A stretch of DNA of 64,000 nucleotides, taken from the NCBI GenBank assembly GCA_000722615.1, contig JOKI01000010.1, forward strand, positions 124,001-188,000, read 5' to 3'. The stretch is from Pseudorhizobium pelagicum (GTDB lineage: Bacteria; Pseudomonadota; Alphaproteobacteria; Rhizobiales; Rhizobiaceae). This document shows, one piece after another, positions 24,811 through 32,867 of the stretch (its first letter is position 1; each line of letters opens with the position of its first letter). The notes below the pieces were generated by a model that was not told the origin of the DNA, searched no databases, and saw only the letters and a program-made list of their open reading frames with translations. A program made the translations under genes and the position numbers.

Positions 24811-25743
24811 TCAGCTGGCAGGCGCGGCAGTGGAAAGGCCGCATTCGTCGGCGCAGTAGCGGGCAAGGTCCGCATGCGTGCAGAACCAGACGTCGCCCTT
24901 CGACTGCGCAAGCCGGATGGTTTCCTCAAGAATGAAAATGCGGGAGCGGTGCCCGACGTGGTGCGGGTGCAGGGTCACCTGGAAGAGGCCACCCTCCTCC
25001 CATGCGACATCCAGCTCGCGGCGTAAAATGTCGGCGACCATGGCCGGCCCGCCATAGGGGCGCGCACCTGTCATCCGGTCCATCGCCACATAGGGGGCAT
25101 CGTCGCGGATCCATTCGACGGGGATCTCGACCATGCCGGTCGGTTCGCCGTCTTCCAGCAACTCATAGGGTTCGTCGTCTGCCATCAGCGAGGAATCGTA
25201 GAGCAGGCGCATCTCACGGGCGATCGCCAGCGTGTAGGGGCTGAAATCCCAGGATGCCGTGCGCATGCCCACAGGGCGCACGCCCGAGAGCTTTTCCAGC
25301 ATGTCGGCTGCCCGTAGCGCCAGATCCCGTTCCGTTGCATGGTCGAGACGCGAATTGAACTCGTGGATCCAGCTGTGCATGCCGATCTCATGGCCGCCGG
25401 CAATCACGGCCTTGACCTCGTCCGGATTGATCATCGCCGAAACGGCGGGCATGAAGAAGGAGGCTGGAACACCGTATTTTTCGAGAAGCGCCAGGATGCG
25501 CGGCATGCCGCGACGGGCGCCGTACTGGCCCTGACTCAGCCGGCTTATGGAGCCGCCGCCGTTCCTGAGCTCGAAGGTCTCGTGGTCTGAATCGAATGAG
25601 ATCGCGACAGCCATGCGGGCGCCGTTCTTCCAAGCGGCCGGCTTCAGCGATCGTCCGGCTCGGGCCTTGCCAATCTTCTGGCGCCAGATATCCTCGGCCC
25701 ACATCCAGGGTTGATGCTGATCGTGATCTCGCGTGGCGCTCAT
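24811..25743 (-). CDS. Polysaccharide-deacetylase-fold (NodB/CE4) amidohydrolase, PuuE/imidase-like
   Basis: 310-residue NodB-homology protein. Motif 1 is SFDSDHE (D51/D53), motif 2 is HSWIH (H123, H127) and the arginine motif is RTASWDF. No signal peptide. Proteins of this subgroup include PuuE-type allantoinases, cyclic imide hydrolases and the cytoplasmic Helicobacter PgdA, so a small cyclic or N-acylated amide is a more likely substrate than a polysaccharide. First gene of the 12-gene minus-strand operon and divergent from the IclR gene. Confidence 0.9.
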   Translation of the reverse strand: MSATRDHDQHQPWMWAEDIWRQKIGKARAGRSLKPAAWKNGARMAVAISFDSDHETFELRNGGGSISRLSQGQYGARRGMPRILALLEKYGVPASFFMPAVSAMINPDEVKAVIAGGHEIGMHSWIHEFNSRLDHATERDLALRAADMLEKLSGVRPVGMRTASWDFSPYTLAIAREMRLLYDSSLMADDEPYELLEDGEPTGMVEIPVEWIRDDAPYVAMDRMTGARPYGGPAMVADILRRELDVAWEEGGLFQVTLHPHHVGHRSRIFILEETIRLAQSKGDVWFCTHADLARYCADECGLSTAAPAS

Positions 25744-25847
25744 CGGTAGCCTTCATCCTGCGGCGCGTCGCGACTTGCGTTTCGCCTCTGCCCCAAAAGT
25801 GTTACAAGCCCAAGAATTAATCAGCAATCGAGGTTTTGTTCACGTAC

Positions 25848-26603
25848 ATGAACTCCGAAGTGAAAAGCGCCGGGCGCGTCCTTGATCTTCTCGAGTATCT
25901 GTCGCAGCGGCGGGAGGCGGTATCGCTGTCGCAGATCATCCGTGACCTCGGCTTTCCGAAGTCCAGCGCCCACGGCCTGCTTCAGACCCTGACGGCCCGC
26001 GGGCACCTGACGCAGGACGAGGCGGGGCGCTACATCCTGATCGAGTCCAGCCACGGCTTTCCCTTCCGCCCGCACGAGGAGCCGCTGGTCGTCACCGCCC
26101 GCCCCTACATGGAGCGGCTGCGCGACGATTCCGGGGAGACGGTGCTGCTGTCGACCATGAATGCCCATTGCGACATCCGCAGGCTCGCCAAATGCGTCAG
26201 TCACCATCCGCTGCGCTACGACGTCCACCTGGATGCGGCAATCACCCCCTATTGCACCGCCACCGGGCGGCTTCTCCTGGCTCACGCCAGACCGGACGTT
26301 CTGGAGAGCTATCTCTCCCGGGTGCAGTTCCTCACCTACACCCGCTATACGGTCACGGATCCCGCCGAATTGCGCAGGCTGCTCGCCAAGGTGCGCCGTG
26401 ACGGCTATGCGCTGAACGACCAGGAGTTCATCACCGGCTCCACCGGCATCGCCGCACCGGTCTGCAACGGCGATGGCGAGGTAATCGCGGCGCTCAATCT
26501 CGGCACCCTGACATCCCGTTTCCTGGAGAGACGGGAACTGCTGATCCTGATGGTGCGCGAAGCCGCCTTCCAGCTCAGTCGAGCCATGGGATACCGTCCC
26601 TGA
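25848..26603 (+). CDS. IclR-family transcriptional regulator
   Basis: 251-residue protein: N-terminal winged helix (about 1-70; EYLSQRREAVSLSQIIRDLGFPKSSAHGLLQTL) and C-terminal ligand-binding domain with GRLLLAHARPD and ATG-type pocket residues. The frame allows a TTG start at 25836; ATG 25848 is preferred as homology starts there, though spacing from CGAGG is long. It lies between the divergent amide-hydrolysis operon and the downstream ArgH/amino acid ABC operon and could control either; ligand unknown. Confidence 0.9.
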   Translation: MNSEVKSAGRVLDLLEYLSQRREAVSLSQIIRDLGFPKSSAHGLLQTLTARGHLTQDEAGRYILIESSHGFPFRPHEEPLVVTARPYMERLRDDSGETVLLSTMNAHCDIRRLAKCVSHHPLRYDVHLDAAITPYCTATGRLLLAHARPDVLESYLSRVQFLTYTRYTVTDPAELRRLLAKVRRDGYALNDQEFITGSTGIAAPVCNGDGEVIAALNLGTLTSRFLERRELLILMVREAAFQLSRAMGYRP

Positions 26604-26660
26604 GGAGCCGACTGTCCATATATGCAGCCTCCTCACGCTCAGGGTGTCGAATTCGCTCAA

Positions 26661-26675
26661 ATTCCATTTTGGAAT
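26661..26675. promoter_or_regulatory. Inverted repeat upstream of the ArgH-like operon
   Basis: ATTCCATTTTGGAAT has perfect 6-bp arms and a 3-base centre, 76 bases before the ArgH-like start codon. Its half-site TGGAAT resembles half-sites of known IclR-type boxes (TGGAAAT), so it is a plausible site for the IclR protein encoded just upstream. Confidence 0.45.
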
Positions 26676-26751
26676 AGCTGCCGGAAATCTTTTCATTTTC
26701 CTGTGTGTGCGACCAAAGCGACTATGATCCCAGTTAATGCGGAGAAAAGTC

Positions 26752-28167
26752 ATGAACCAAAGCAAGGCCCTTTGGGGTGGTCGTTTCCGGTCCCAGCCCG
26801 ACCCTGCGCTGACCCGCTACTCCCGCTCCGATGCAAGCCACCTCCGCCTCGTTGGCTTCGACGTTGCCGGTTCTCGCGCCCATGCCCGCGAACTCGTTCG
26901 TGCCGGCATTCTCGACGACGAGGAATGCCAGAAAATTCTCGCGACCCTTGACGCGATTGCCGCGGAAGCCGCAAACGGAGAGATCGCACCGGTCGCCGGC
27001 GACGAAGATATTCACACCTTCATCGAGCGCCATCTGATCGAGCGCCTCGGGGACCTGGGCGGCAAGCTGCGCGCGGGTCGCTCGCGCAACGACCAGGCCG
27101 CAAACGACCTCAAGCTCTATCTGCGGGAGGAGGCCAAGGCCGTCTCGATCGAGCTTCTGGCGCTGATCGACGCCCTGATCGGCCAAGCGACCTCCCATCT
27201 GGAAAGCCCTGCCCCGGGGTTCACGCACCTTCAGGCCGCCCAGCCGATCGTTTTCGGCCACCAGCTGATGGCTCACGCGCAGGCCTTGTCGCGCAATCTC
27301 GACCGGCTGCGCGACTGGCATCGCCGCAGTGATCGCTCGCCGCTGGGAGCCGCGGCGCTTGCCGGCAGCGCCATCGCCCGCTATCCGCACGAAACCGCGC
27401 TGGAACTCGGCTACGAAGGCTCCTTCGAGAACTCGATCGATGCGGTCGGAAGCCGCGACCACGTCGCCGAATTCATCTTCGTCACGGCCATGATCGGCAT
27501 CGACCTGTCCCGGCTTTCCGAGGAGATCATCCTCTGGTGCTCCCAGTCCTTCTCCTGGGCGAAGCTGGATGACGCCTTCTCGACCGGCTCCTCGATCATG
27601 CCGCAGAAGAAGAACCCGGACATCGCCGAGCTGACCCGAGGACGAAGCGCACGGCTGATCGGCTGCCTGTCGAGCATCATGGCCACCCTCAAGGGCCTGC
27701 CCTTCGCCTACAACCGCGACCTGATCGAGGACAAGAAGGCTGCGTTCGAAGCGGTCGACACCCTGCATATGGCGCTGCCTGCCATGAGTGGTCTCGTGCG
27801 GACGCTGCAGTTCGACACGGCCCGGATGCGGGCAGCCGCGACCCAGGGCTTTACCCTTGCGACCGAAATGGCCGACTGGCTGGCGCTGCGTGGCGTTCCC
27901 TTCTCGCACGCCCATGAAATCACCGGCCGGGCCGTGCGCTACTGCGAGGATCACGGCATCACGCTGGAAGAACTCACACCGCAGATGCTGGCAGAGATCG
28001 ATCCGGCGCTGGAGCCTTCGATCATGGAGCACATGTCGGTGGAAGCCGCGCTTGCAGCACGCTCGGCGCAGGGCGGCACGGCCCCTGAAGCCGTCCAGCG
28101 CCAGATCGGCCGCCTCGGCCTGACCCTGGCTCCACTTCGCGCCTGGGCGGAGGAGGGTGCGCAATGA
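26752..28167 (+). CDS. argH: Argininosuccinate lyase-like enzyme (fumarase/aspartase superfamily C-N lyase)
   Basis: 471-residue protein with all three superfamily signatures: AGRSRNDQ (109-115), GFTHLQAAQP (156-165) and the catalytic loop GSSIMPQKKNPD (279-290; S281 the presumed base). Members eliminate fumarate from N-succinyl compounds. The ATG at 26752 has GGAG 8 bases upstream. It overlaps the downstream permease gene by 4 bases. Co-transcription with an amino acid importer argues for a catabolic role on an imported N-succinyl or aminopolycarboxylate compound (EDDS lyase belongs to this group) rather than arginine biosynthesis. The symbol reflects homology only. Confidence 0.88.
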   Translation: MNQSKALWGGRFRSQPDPALTRYSRSDASHLRLVGFDVAGSRAHARELVRAGILDDEECQKILATLDAIAAEAANGEIAPVAGDEDIHTFIERHLIERLGDLGGKLRAGRSRNDQAANDLKLYLREEAKAVSIELLALIDALIGQATSHLESPAPGFTHLQAAQPIVFGHQLMAHAQALSRNLDRLRDWHRRSDRSPLGAAALAGSAIARYPHETALELGYEGSFENSIDAVGSRDHVAEFIFVTAMIGIDLSRLSEEIILWCSQSFSWAKLDDAFSTGSSIMPQKKNPDIAELTRGRSARLIGCLSSIMATLKGLPFAYNRDLIEDKKAAFEAVDTLHMALPAMSGLVRTLQFDTARMRAAATQGFTLATEMADWLALRGVPFSHAHEITGRAVRYCEDHGITLEELTPQMLAEIDPALEPSIMEHMSVEAALAARSAQGGTAPEAVQRQIGRLGLTLAPLRAWAEEGAQ

Positions 28168-29039
28168 CCCCTGCCGCCGGCTCTGAAGCCTATCGCACGC
28201 CGGTGAGACCGGATCCGACTGCCTTCACCATCATGCCGCGCCGTCACTACGGACGATGGCTGGCGACGGCGCTCATCCTGCTCGCCATTGGCGGCATCGT
28301 CAGGGCGTTTGCGCTCGGCCAGATCGAATGGTCCGTGGTCGGACAATTCCTGACCGCGCCGGCGATCCTCTTTGGCCTCGTCAACACCATCATCATGGCG
28401 ATCGCCGCCATGGCACTCGGCATCACCCTCGGCGTCCTCTTCGCGGTGATGGTCATGTCGCCGAACCCGGTGCTGCATTACTCCGCCAAGGGCTACATCT
28501 GGTTCTTCCGCGGCACGCCGCTGATCCTGCAACTCCTGCTCTGGTTCAACCTTGCCCTGGTGTTTCCCACCCTCGGGATCCCGGGCCTCTTTGAATTCCG
28601 GACGGTCGATGTCATCACCCCCTTCATGGCGACGCTCCTCGGCCTGGGCATCAACCAGGGCGCCTACACGGCTGAAGTCGTGCGGGCCGGCATCCTGTCG
28701 GTCGACCAGGGCCAGACGGAAGCCGCACAATCCATCGGCATGGCGCGCCCGACGATCATGCGCCGCATCGTCTTGCCGCAGGCCATGCGCGTCATCATCC
28801 CGCCGGTCGGCAACGAATTCATCAGCATGGTCAAGCTGACCTCGCTCGCGTCCGTCATCCAGTTCTCCGAGATCCTGCGCAACGCGCAGACGATCTACTT
28901 CGCCAACGGCCGCGTCATCGAACTCCTGATCGTGGCGGCCATCTGGTACATCGCCGTGGTCTCGGTCATGTCCTTCGGACAACACTTCCTGGAGCGCCGC
29001 TTTTCGCGCGGACAGGCCAACAGGGGGCGCGGGCAATGA
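28164..29039 (+). CDS. Polar amino acid ABC transporter permease (HisM/GlnP family)
   Basis: 291-residue inner-membrane protein with about five spans, the N-terminal motif [21 protein letters not shown] and the EAA loop [29 protein letters not shown]. Family members often pair with a second permease; only one is encoded here, so it may act as a homodimer. Overlaps the lyase upstream and the ATPase gene downstream by 4 bases each. Confidence 0.94.
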   Translation: MTPAAGSEAYRTPVRPDPTAFTIMPRRHYGRWLATALILLAIGGIVRAFALGQIEWSVVGQFLTAPAILFGLVNTIIMAIAAMALGITLGVLFAVMVMSPNPVLHYSAKGYIWFFRGTPLILQLLLWFNLALVFPTLGIPGLFEFRTVDVITPFMATLLGLGINQGAYTAEVVRAGILSVDQGQTEAAQSIGMARPTIMRRIVLPQAMRVIIPPVGNEFISMVKLTSLASVIQFSEILRNAQTIYFANGRVIELLIVAAIWYIAVVSVMSFGQHFLERRFSRGQANRGRGQ

Positions 29040-29824
29040 GCTTGGACCCAAGGCAATCTGCGCAGACGCTGCTGTCCGCGCGAAAGGTCACCAAGACCTT
29101 CGGAAGCCTGACGGCGCTCGATGCGGTTGATCTCGACGTCACGCGCGGTGAAGTCCTGTGCATCATCGGCCCCTCCGGCTCGGGCAAGTCGACCCTGCTC
29201 CGCTGCCTGAATCAGATCGAGCGCTTCGACCGTGGCGCGATCTGGATAGACGAGGAGCTGGTCGGCTATCGCCAGGACGGCGACACGCTCTACGAACTGG
29301 ACGACCGCGCCATCGCACGCCAGCGCCTTGCCTGCGGCATGGTCTTCCAGCGCTTCAACCTGTTCAACCATATGACGGCCTTGCAGAATGTCATGGAAGG
29401 TCCCGTCACCGTCCTGAAGCGTCCACGCCAGGAGGTGCGCCAGGAGGCCATCGCCTTGCTGCAAAGGGTCGGCCTGTCGGACAAGCACGACGCCTATCCT
29501 GCGCAGCTTTCGGGCGGCCAGCAGCAGCGGGTGGCGATCGCTCGTGCGCTCGCCATGAAGCCGAAGCTGATGCTGTTCGACGAACCGACATCCGCGCTCG
29601 ATCCCGAACTCGTCGGCGAAGTGCTGACGGTCATGCGCGACCTCGCCGCCAGTGGCATGACCATGATCGTCGTGACCCATGAGCTCGGCTTCGCGCGAGA
29701 GGTGGCCGACCGCGTCATCTTCATGGACGGCGGCCGCATCGTCGAGACCGGCGCTCCGGACCAGGTCCTGGGGGAACCCTCGGAACAGAGAACAAGAGAC
29801 TTCATAGCGGCCGTGCTGTCGTAA
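29036..29824 (+). CDS. Polar amino acid ABC transporter ATP-binding protein (GlnQ/HisP family)
   Basis: 262-residue ATPase with Walker [10 protein letters not shown], signature LSGGQQQRV, Walker [13 protein letters not shown] and the amino-acid-transporter segment [19 protein letters not shown]. Energises the permease encoded at 28164-29039. Confidence 0.95.
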   Translation: MSLDPRQSAQTLLSARKVTKTFGSLTALDAVDLDVTRGEVLCIIGPSGSGKSTLLRCLNQIERFDRGAIWIDEELVGYRQDGDTLYELDDRAIARQRLACGMVFQRFNLFNHMTALQNVMEGPVTVLKRPRQEVRQEAIALLQRVGLSDKHDAYPAQLSGGQQQRVAIARALAMKPKLMLFDEPTSALDPELVGEVLTVMRDLAASGMTMIVVTHELGFAREVADRVIFMDGGRIVETGAPDQVLGEPSEQRTRDFIAAVLS

Positions 29825-29855
29825 GGCTCGGCGTATAACAAGAGAGGAACTGAAA

Positions 29856-30692
29856 ATGTCATTGAAAACACTTCTGATCGCAGGCACGTCGCTTGCGGCC
29901 ATGGCCACCTTCGCAACCGCCCAGGAATTGCCTCAGCGCATCCGCGATGCGGGGACTATTGTTGCCGCAACGAACCCGAACTACGCGCCCATCGTCTACA
30001 AGGATCCTGCGACGAACACGCTCCAGGGCCTCGATATCGCGCTTGGCGAAGCCATCGCCGAAGAACTCGGCGTCAAGGTCGAATGGCAGGAAACCGAGTT
30101 CGTCCAGATGCTGCCCTCGCTCCAGACGGGTCGCGTCGACATGGCCATGGCCGGCATGTCCGACCTTCCGTCTCGCCGCGAAACCGTCGACTTCGTCGAC
30201 TACATGGTTTCCGGCGCTCAGTTCTACACGTTGAAGGCGCTCTCGGAAAACATCACCGGCACCGCCGACCTGTGCGGCAAGCGCGTCGGCGCGTCGCGCA
30301 ACACGAACTGGCCGAAGCAGATTGGCGAGTGGAGCCAGGCAAACTGCGAAGCCAAGGGCCTGGCGCCGATCGAAGTCGTCGGCACCGAAGGTTCGGTCGA
30401 CGCGCGCACCCAGCTGAAGAGCCAGCGCCTCGATGCGGCCGTGCAGGGCAACGAGACCCTTCCCTACTTCCAGGATCTGGAACCCGACACCTATGTGCTG
30501 CTGGGAGAGCCCTTCACGCGTTCGCTGGCCGGCATTCCCTTCCTCAAGACCGAGGAAGGCGTCCAGATCCGCGAGGCGGTCCAGGGCGCGCTGGAGAGAC
30601 TGAAGGAAAGCGGCCGCTACGGCGAGATCTTCGCCGAATACGGGCTGTCCGCCAATGAGATCGACGCCATCTCCCTCAACCAGGGAGAATAG
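29856..30692 (+). CDS. Polar amino acid ABC transporter substrate-binding protein
   Basis: 278-residue family 3 binding protein: signal peptide ending FATAQ, first-lobe motif GLDIALGEAIAEELGVKVEWQE and hinge region GRVDMAMAGMSDLPSRRETVDF. Two cysteines (CGKRVGAS, NCEAKG) may form a disulfide. GAGAGGAAC precedes the ATG. Ligand not predictable beyond an amino-acid-like compound. Last gene of the operon and convergent with LysR. Confidence 0.94.
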   Translation: MSLKTLLIAGTSLAAMATFATAQELPQRIRDAGTIVAATNPNYAPIVYKDPATNTLQGLDIALGEAIAEELGVKVEWQETEFVQMLPSLQTGRVDMAMAGMSDLPSRRETVDFVDYMVSGAQFYTLKALSENITGTADLCGKRVGASRNTNWPKQIGEWSQANCEAKGLAPIEVVGTEGSVDARTQLKSQRLDAAVQGNETLPYFQDLEPDTYVLLGEPFTRSLAGIPFLKTEEGVQIREAVQGALERLKESGRYGEIFAEYGLSANEIDAISLNQGE

Positions 30693-30741
30693 ACCAAGGC
30701 GTTCCAGACCAGCGTGACGCCCTGTCATTCTGGTCCGGCCG

Positions 30742-31659
30742 CTACTCCCGCCGTGTGATCTCTTCCATCAACCAGTCATGGAAGAGATTGAGCGCGCGGC
30801 GGGGCGTCCTGTCCGCAGGTCGTGTGAACCAGTAGCAGTTGGGGCTTTCGAACCCGAGCCCGCCCGGATTGATCAGATCACCCGAAGCAAGTTCCCGGAC
30901 GATCAATTCGCGCGGGATCAGCGCCAATCCCTGACCCGCAATCGCAGCGCGGATGACCAGCGTATAGAAACCGAAGCGCACATAGTGGCGAGGCTCAGGC
31001 GCCTCCGCCGACAACGCCAGCGCGGCGCGCAGGTTCTGCCAGCAGTTCGGCGTCTGCGGATGCTCCAGAAGCGTGAAGCGCCCGATGTCGTCCAGAACCT
31101 CCAGCCCGCCCACCCTAGAGATATACTCGGGCGCCCCCACCAAAGCGACATCGGCACCGAACAGGTAATCGGCCGCCTGCCCGCGCCACGGCGGCGCGCC
31201 ATAGCGAAAGGCTGCATCGGGCTCGGCCTGGCCCGGCGTCTCGAAGCTCGTGAACTGGACGTCGATCGACGGATATCGCTCGGCAAATCGTGCAAATCGC
31301 GGCAGCAGCCAGCGATCGCCCAGGATGGGCAACAGATGGAGGCGCAGGACATCGGGATCGCTTGAGAGCCGCGCCACCCGAAGCGCGGCGTCCTCCAGCG
31401 CCTTCAGGGCGATCTTCGCCTGTTCCAGGTAGATCTGCCCGGCCTCGCTCAGCTGCAGACCCGACGTGTGCCGCACGAACAGTCTTTGTCCGACCGAGGC
31501 CTCCAGCTTCGACAACTGCTTGCTCACGGCGCTTTGCGACAGGTTCACGGCATCGGCCGCTGCGACCGTCGACCCTCGTTCAGCCAGTGCGATCAGGACC
31601 CTTAGCCCTGCTGTCGACGGTATTCGTGAATTCAAGCCTGCTTGCTCTCGATTGGCCAC
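30742..31659 (-). CDS. LysR-family transcriptional regulator
   Basis: 305-residue LTTR with an N-terminal HTH (about 15-75: GLRVLIALAERGSTVAAADAVNLSQSAVSKQLSKLE) and an effector domain of the GcvA type. The start appears to be GTG 31659; a TTG 24 bases further in is possible. It is convergent with the ArgH/amino acid ABC operon and 211 bases downstream of a minus-strand dehydrogenase gene. Target unclear. Confidence 0.9.
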   Translation of the reverse strand: MANREQAGLNSRIPSTAGLRVLIALAERGSTVAAADAVNLSQSAVSKQLSKLEASVGQRLFVRHTSGLQLSEAGQIYLEQAKIALKALEDAALRVARLSSDPDVLRLHLLPILGDRWLLPRFARFAERYPSIDVQFTSFETPGQAEPDAAFRYGAPPWRGQAADYLFGADVALVGAPEYISRVGGLEVLDDIGRFTLLEHPQTPNCWQNLRAALALSAEAPEPRHYVRFGFYTLVIRAAIAGQGLALIPRELIVRELASGDLINPGGLGFESPNCYWFTRPADRTPRRALNLFHDWLMEEITRRE

Positions 31660-31869
31660 ATTGACGGTCTGCCATGTCCCCGCGCATCGTCAGGGTTCTG
31701 CGGGCGACATGGGCAACGTCCTAGCATAGTAGCACACTGCAGAAGGACGCCAGTGGCTGCTTTCAAGCAAGGCGGTCGTCATCGTCGCGGGTCCAGGGTG
31801 GCAGAGGTCGACAAGAGGCTCACCTTCCAGTAACACCGCTGTTCGAACCCTGGGACATGGCGAGCAAAG

Positions 31870-32856
31870 TCAGGATCTGTCAGCCTGGGGTGCGCGAAGC
31901 CCGGACGCAACATAGATCGCGTCCAGCGCCCTCATGTTGCCGATGGCATCCTCGCCGCCCGTCGGGAGCGGTGATCCGTTCTCTGCCGCGTCTACGAATG
32001 CTGCCAGCTGGTAGTCGTAAGTGGTGCCTGCAGCCAGCGTGAATTCGCGGTAGCTGCCGCCGAACCACTCCCGGATGGAATGTCCCTTGTGCGGCAGGCA
32101 GGGGTTATCGAGTTCGACCACGCCCTTCTCGCCTTCGATCCGAAGCAATCCCCGAAACGGCGGGCTGGCGATGTCTGCAACCAATTGCGCGTCGACGCCG
32201 CCGGCAAAGCGCATCTTGACCTCCATCCGCTGGTCGACGTTGAGCGGCGTAAGCTTGGCCTGCGCAGACAGAATCTCCGGCTCCTCGCCCATGAAGCTGC
32301 GCAGCCAGTGCAGTGGATAGCATCCGAGATCCATCATGGCGCCGCCACCCTGCGCCGGGTCGTGCCGGATGTTGTGCGGGTCAAACGGGATATCGACATG
32401 GAACTCGGCCCACAGCGCGCGGATTTCCCCGAGCGCTCCTGACCGCTTGTGGGCAAGAAGATGCAGGAAGACGGGGTGATAGCGGTCGTGAAATGCTTCG
32501 GCCAGCACTCTGTCGGCCCCCTCGGCTGCTTCCACCATGACCTCAGCCTCTGCTGCGGTCATCGCCAGAGGCTTTTCGCAGAGCACATGCTTGCCGGCCT
32601 TCAGCGCCTTGATCGACCATTCGGCGTGCGCGGCCGGCGGCAGGGCATTGTAGACGATGGTGATGTCCGGATCGGCGAGAAGCTCGTCATAGCCCGCGTA
32701 GGCCTTGGTGATCCCGTGCAGCCGCGCATACGCCTCGGCAGCGGCGCGACGCCGGGAGGCGACTGCATGGATGCAGCAGTCGCCTCGGCGACGCACAGGC
32801 TGGATGATGGATCGTGGCGCAATGCCGGCCGCGCCCAGAATGCCGATCTTGTGCAT
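31870..32856 (-). CDS. Gfo/Idh/MocA-family oxidoreductase
   Basis: 328-residue NAD(P)-dependent sugar or inositol-type dehydrogenase. Rossmann motif GILGAAGIAP at the N-terminus, conserved CEKPLAMT, and a catalytic region around MMDLGCYPLHWLRS. GAGGAG lies 8 bases before ATG 32856; a longer open frame upstream overlaps the neighbouring gene. It lies 11 bases downstream of the enolase-superfamily gene in the IclR-led minus-strand arm, so a role in sugar-acid catabolism is likely. Confidence 0.92.
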   Translation of the reverse strand: MHKIGILGAAGIAPRSIIQPVRRRGDCCIHAVASRRRAAAEAYARLHGITKAYAGYDELLADPDITIVYNALPPAAHAEWSIKALKAGKHVLCEKPLAMTAAEAEVMVEAAEGADRVLAEAFHDRYHPVFLHLLAHKRSGALGEIRALWAEFHVDIPFDPHNIRHDPAQGGGAMMDLGCYPLHWLRSFMGEEPEILSAQAKLTPLNVDQRMEVKMRFAGGVDAQLVADIASPPFRGLLRIEGEKGVVELDNPCLPHKGHSIREWFGGSYREFTLAAGTTYDYQLAAFVDAAENGSPLPTGGEDAIGNMRALDAIYVASGLRAPQADRS

Positions 32857-32867
32857 CGGTCTGCTCC

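Noticed and set aside
30698-30725. GACCAG...CTGGTC inverted repeat between the amino acid binding-protein and LysR genes as a terminator
   Set aside because: Only six base pairs with a long loop and no T-run; too weak to call.
31841-31850. GTTCGAACCC, a tRNA T-loop-like sequence in the gap between LysR and MocA genes
   Set aside because: Flanking bases do not pair to form a T-stem, no acceptor, D or anticodon arms can be built, and no integrase or direct repeat lies nearby.
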